Assembly (NCBI GenBank): GCA_020697475.1
Contig: JAJFMO010000114.1
Location: forward strand, 1-8,566
Source of the DNA: Paenibacillaceae bacterium
Lineage (GTDB): Bacteria > Bacillota > Bacilli > Paenibacillales > NBRC-103111
Length of the DNA: 8,566 bases
Direction: 5' to 3'
The notes beneath the pieces were generated by a model, which ran no database searches, was not told where the DNA came from, and saw only the letters and a list, made by a program, of their open reading frames with translations. Shown here in pieces: positions 6,340 through 8,566 of this stretch. The position numbers and the translations under genes were made by a program. Position 1 is the first letter of the stretch; every line of letters starts with the position of its first letter.

Positions 6340-7154
6340 GGCTGATCTGCCCCCTTGGTGCGAAACAAAGCTTCCCCGATTTCGTCGGACAGCTTCTTTA
6401 ATTCCCACACGTCCTCTTTCTCCCACAGCTCGTTGAAGCGAAGCTGAAACTGCGCCGCTTCGCGCACTCGCCGGAAGAAGTACAGCTTCTGGATGTCGCC
6501 GAGCACGGTAGAGACAAGGTTCGATTTGTCCTCGAATTGCATTTGCGATTCGACGATTTCCTCGCGAATACTCGACATTTCGCGATCTAACCTATAGGCC
6601 GCTTCCGATGCCCGGCGCAATCTTTGGCTGATTTCCTCGGGCAATTTCTCGCGATATTTGTAATTGAGCGAATGCTCGATCGTCGCCCAGAAATTCATGG
6701 CCAGTGTGCGAATCTGAATCTCCGCCAGCACTTTCTTCATACCGAGCGACGTCTGTACCGGATATTCAACAATGATATGATAGCTGCGGTACCCGCTTTC
6801 TTTGTGATTGTTGATGTAGTCTTTCTCGTATACGACGCTCATATCTTCCCTGATTCGAATGAGCTGGCTCAACCGCTGAATGTCTTCTTCGAATTGGCAC
6901 ATGATGCGGATACCGGCGATATCTTCGATGCCGGTCTCCAACTGATCCGACGGAACGTTCAACAGCTTTGATTTCTCCATGATGCTGGAGATCCGCTTTA
7001 CCCGTCCGGTGACGAATTCGATCGGGGAGTATTCCTCACGGCTCTTGAGCTCCACACGCAATGCTTTGAATTTGACCTTTAATTCTTCAACCGCCTGTTC
7101 ATACGGCAATAAAAAAATGTTCCAGTCCCTTCCATCCATCTGCGTTCCATCCAT
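6336..7154 (-). CDS. relQ: Small alarmone synthetase, RelQ/SasB type, with C-terminal extension
   Basis: A cytoplasmic enzyme that transfers pyrophosphate from ATP to GTP or GDP to make (p)ppGpp, slowing growth under stress. Numbered from ATG 7152-7154 (272 aa), it closely matches B. subtilis SasB (YjbM): YEQAVEELKVK, SPIEFVTGRVK, EDIAGIRIMCQF with catalytic Asp78, HKESGYRSYH (117-126), EIQIRT with catalytic Glu145, and NFWATIEHSLNYKY (154-167). There is no HD hydrolase, TGS or ACT domain, so it is a synthetase-only enzyme. SasB is about 211 residues; here roughly 60 more residues follow the RLDREMSSIREE helix, apparently helical and charged. The start is uncertain: GGAGGT directly touches a GTG at 7166 and is 12 nt from the chosen ATG, while the ATG at 7139 aligns best with the SasB N-terminus. 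It lies 48 nt downstream of pyrD and overlaps the DUF309 gene. Confidence 0.95.
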   Translation of the reverse strand: MDGTQMDGRDWNIFLLPYEQAVEELKVKFKALRVELKSREEYSPIEFVTGRVKRISSIMEKSKLLNVPSDQLETGIEDIAGIRIMCQFEEDIQRLSQLIRIREDMSVVYEKDYINNHKESGYRSYHIIVEYPVQTSLGMKKVLAEIQIRTLAMNFWATIEHSLNYKYREKLPEEISQRLRRASEAAYRLDREMSSIREEIVESQMQFEDKSNLVSTVLGDIQKLYFFRRVREAAQFQLRFNELWEKEDVWELKKLSDEIGEALFRTKGADQP

Positions 7155-7202
7155 GTCGATGTGCACACCTCCGCGTTCGACCCGCGTTCTCTTGTCTCTT
7201 CC

Positions 7203-8324
7203 TTACTGTGCCTCGCATCCGACGGCTTGCGAAATATGGGTAAACCCGTCCTTGCGCAGCAGTTCGCTTAAACCTTTGTTCAGTTTGCGATTGATGCCCG
7301 GGCCCTGATAGATGAGCGCCGTATAAATTTCGATCAGGCTTGCGCCGGCTTTGATTTTTTCATAGGCGTCGGCTGCGCTGGCCACCCCGCCGCAGCCGAT
7401 GATCGGCAGCTTGCCGTCAGTTAAGCGGCTTATGCGGCGGATCGTCTCGGTCGCGCGCGCTTTAAGCGGTTTGCCGCTTAAGCCGCCGGTTTCCCCCGCG
7501 TGCGGCCCAGACAGCGCAGGCCGGTCGATCGTCGTATTCGTGGCGATGACACCGGCGATACCCGGATTGGCTGCGATCGCCGCGATCGTGTCCTCGAGAT
7601 CGGCCTCCGACAAGTCGGGCGCGATCTTAACGAGCACCGGCTTGGCGGAGGCTGCGGTTGCCGCGTCTCGGGAGGCGATGCTCCGGAACTGCTGATCCAT
7701 CTCGTCGGTCACCGCCGCAAGCAATCGCCGCAGTTCCTCTCCATGCTGTAAACTACGCAGCCCCGGTGTATTGGGCGAGCTGATATTGACGACGAAGAAG
7801 TCGCCGTAGGAATAAAGCCCGCGAATGCAGGCGCGATAGTCTTCCTCCGCCGTTTCGTTCGGCGTCGTCTTGTTTTTGCCGATGTTGATCGCGAGCGGAA
7901 TCGGCTGGGCGCCGGCGCGCCGCAAATGTTCGGCCATCCCTTCGATGCCGATATTGTTGAAGCCCATTCGGTTGATCAATGCCTCATCGGCAGGGAGCCG
8001 GAACAGCCGCGGGCGCTCGTTGCCCGGCTGCGGCCGTGGCGTGATCGTCCCCGCCTCGATAAATCCGAAGCCGAGTGAGCAGAACGCCTCGACTGCCGCG
8101 GCGTTCTTATCCAGCCCGGCGGCCAACCCGATCGGATTCGGAAAATGAATGCCGAACAGATCCACTGCAAGCTCCCGCGTCGGGGCGACCCCGTACATCC
8201 CGCGCAGCAGCTGCTTGCCGCCCGGCGTCTTGCCAATAAATTTCATGCCGCCAATCACCAAGTGGTGAGCCGTCTCTGCCGACAATCGGAACAAGAGCGG
8301 CTTGGCGAACTTCTCGTAAACCAT
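7203..8324 (-). CDS. pyrD: Dihydroorotate dehydrogenase, class 2 (quinone-dependent)
   Basis: PyrD oxidises dihydroorotate to orotate, the fourth step of pyrimidine synthesis, using FMN and passing electrons to membrane quinone. The 373-residue length and the amphipathic N-terminal extension (about residues 1-40, MVYEKFAKPLLFRLSAETAHHL) mark class 2, the membrane-associated type. Visible motifs are NPIGLAAGLDKN (63-74), EAGTITPRPQPGNERPRLFRL, INRMGFNN (117-124), NIGKNK, the catalytic-serine segment NISSPNTPGL (180-189), KIAPDL, ATNTT, GGLSGKPLK and the phosphate-binding IIGCGGV (308-314). A serine rather than cysteine at the catalytic position also fits class 2. ATG 8322-8324 has AGAGGTG 4 nt upstream. 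Unlike B. subtilis, where pyrD sits in the pyr operon, here it heads a group with relQ and a DUF309 gene. Confidence 0.97.
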   Translation of the reverse strand: MVYEKFAKPLLFRLSAETAHHLVIGGMKFIGKTPGGKQLLRGMYGVAPTRELAVDLFGIHFPNPIGLAAGLDKNAAAVEAFCSLGFGFIEAGTITPRPQPGNERPRLFRLPADEALINRMGFNNIGIEGMAEHLRRAGAQPIPLAINIGKNKTTPNETAEEDYRACIRGLYSYGDFFVVNISSPNTPGLRSLQHGEELRRLLAAVTDEMDQQFRSIASRDAATAASAKPVLVKIAPDLSEADLEDTIAAIAANPGIAGVIATNTTIDRPALSGPHAGETGGLSGKPLKARATETIRRISRLTDGKLPIIGCGGVASAADAYEKIKAGASLIEIYTALIYQGPGINRKLNKGLSELLRKDGFTHISQAVGCEAQ

Positions 8325-8444
8325 GCGTTCACCTCTGGAAGATGCTGACTACTCATACTGGATACGCGGGAAAATCATGGGATTATTATCGCCGCGCAAC
8401 ACAAGTGTATCTTTTCTTCCAACAAAAATAAAGAGGCGGGAGCA

Positions 8445-8493
8445 TGCAAGTATGATGTGGCTTGCACCCAATCAATTATGTTAATATGATAAT
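8445..8493 (+). promoter_or_regulatory. Plus-strand promoter of the right-edge gene, with inverted repeat over the -35
   Basis: TTGCAC (8462-8467), a 17-nt spacer and TATGAT (8485-8490) form a plausible sigma-A promoter about 27 nt before the ATG at 8517; a second overlapping -10, GATAAT, lies at 8488-8493. An inverted repeat TGCAAG (8445-8450) and CTTGCA (8461-8466) with a 10-nt gap overlaps the -35, so a repressor could act here. For the divergent pyrD gene I see only a possible minus-strand -10 (GATAAT within 8381-8390) and no convincing -35. Confidence 0.5.
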
Positions 8494-8516
8494 GGTATTC
8501 GCCAAGAGAAAGGTTG

Positions 8517-8566
8517 ATGATCGTGCATAGACAAAAACCTTCGTATTTGCAGCGCAAGCGCAAAGA
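8517..8566 (+). CDS. Start of a basic protein of unknown identity, cut by window edge
   Basis: Only about 16 codons are visible, from ATG 8517 (MIVHRQKPSYLQRKRK), open to the window edge. AGAAAGG ends 3 nt before this ATG and 9 nt before the in-frame GTG at 8523, so the GTG may be the true start, giving VHRQKPSY. A good promoter lies just upstream. The Arg/Lys-rich beginning could precede a membrane segment or be a nucleic-acid-binding tail, but nothing identifies the family. The gene is divergent from pyrD. Confidence 0.5.
   Translation, partial: MIVHRQKPSYLQRKRK

Noticed and set aside
7462..7481. Perfect 8-bp inverted repeat TTAAGCGG/CCGCTTAA inside pyrD, resembling the array hairpins
   Set aside because: It encodes the conserved GGLSGKPLK segment of PyrD and differs from the array core; it is best explained by coding constraint and chance.
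8375..8563. 62-codon minus-strand open frame upstream of pyrD
   Set aside because: It covers the divergent promoter region, is Cys/Ile/Leu-rich without a motif, has no ribosome binding site I can support, and conflicts with the plus-strand promoter and gene start.

Overview
The window looks like chromosomal DNA of a spore-former-type Gram-positive bacterium, most likely Paenibacillaceae (Paenibacillus or Cohnella-like). The reasons are strong purine-rich ribosome binding sites, TTG and GTG starts, a two-domain AraC regulator paired with a family 1 solute-binding lipoprotein, a small alarmone synthetase very close to Bacillus SasB/RelQ (YjbM), and moderately high GC content. The genus is an inference from gene content, not a sequence match.

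Left part (1-2956): an uptake and catabolism module. A divergent intergenic region at about 1956-2098 separates an AraC-type regulator (plus strand) from a minus-strand pair. That pair is a solute-binding lipoprotein followed 24 nt later by a carbon-nitrogen hydrolase (nitrilase superfamily) that runs off the left edge. The solute-binding gene has a perfect -10 but no convincing -35, which suits activation by the divergent AraC protein. No permease gene is present in the window.

Middle (2957-3340): a gene-free stretch between convergent genes, mostly filled by about 5.8 tandem copies of a 51-bp unit. Each copy carries a short hairpin. Differences between copies keep pairing as G-U wobbles only in the minus-strand transcript, the one that reads out of the neighbouring rsuA gene.

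Right part (3341-8324): five minus-strand genes read leftward as pyrD (class 2 dihydroorotate dehydrogenase), relQ/sasB ((p)ppGpp synthetase with a C-terminal extension), a DUF309 gene, an unrecognised membrane-anchored protein, and rsuA (16S rRNA pseudouridine synthase with a repeat-encoded acidic/glycine linker). pyrD, relQ and the DUF309 gene are tightly packed, with a GTGA start/stop overlap between relQ and DUF309. The anchored protein has its own 79-nt leader containing a 10-bp-stem hairpin that abuts its ribosome binding site. The set joins pyrimidine synthesis, alarmone signalling and ribosome modification; co-transcription is inferred from spacing.

Right edge (8325-8566): a divergent intergenic region with a good plus-strand sigma-A-type promoter and the first codons of a basic protein that continues out of the window. 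No rRNA, tRNA, CRISPR array, insertion sequence or phage gene was seen.
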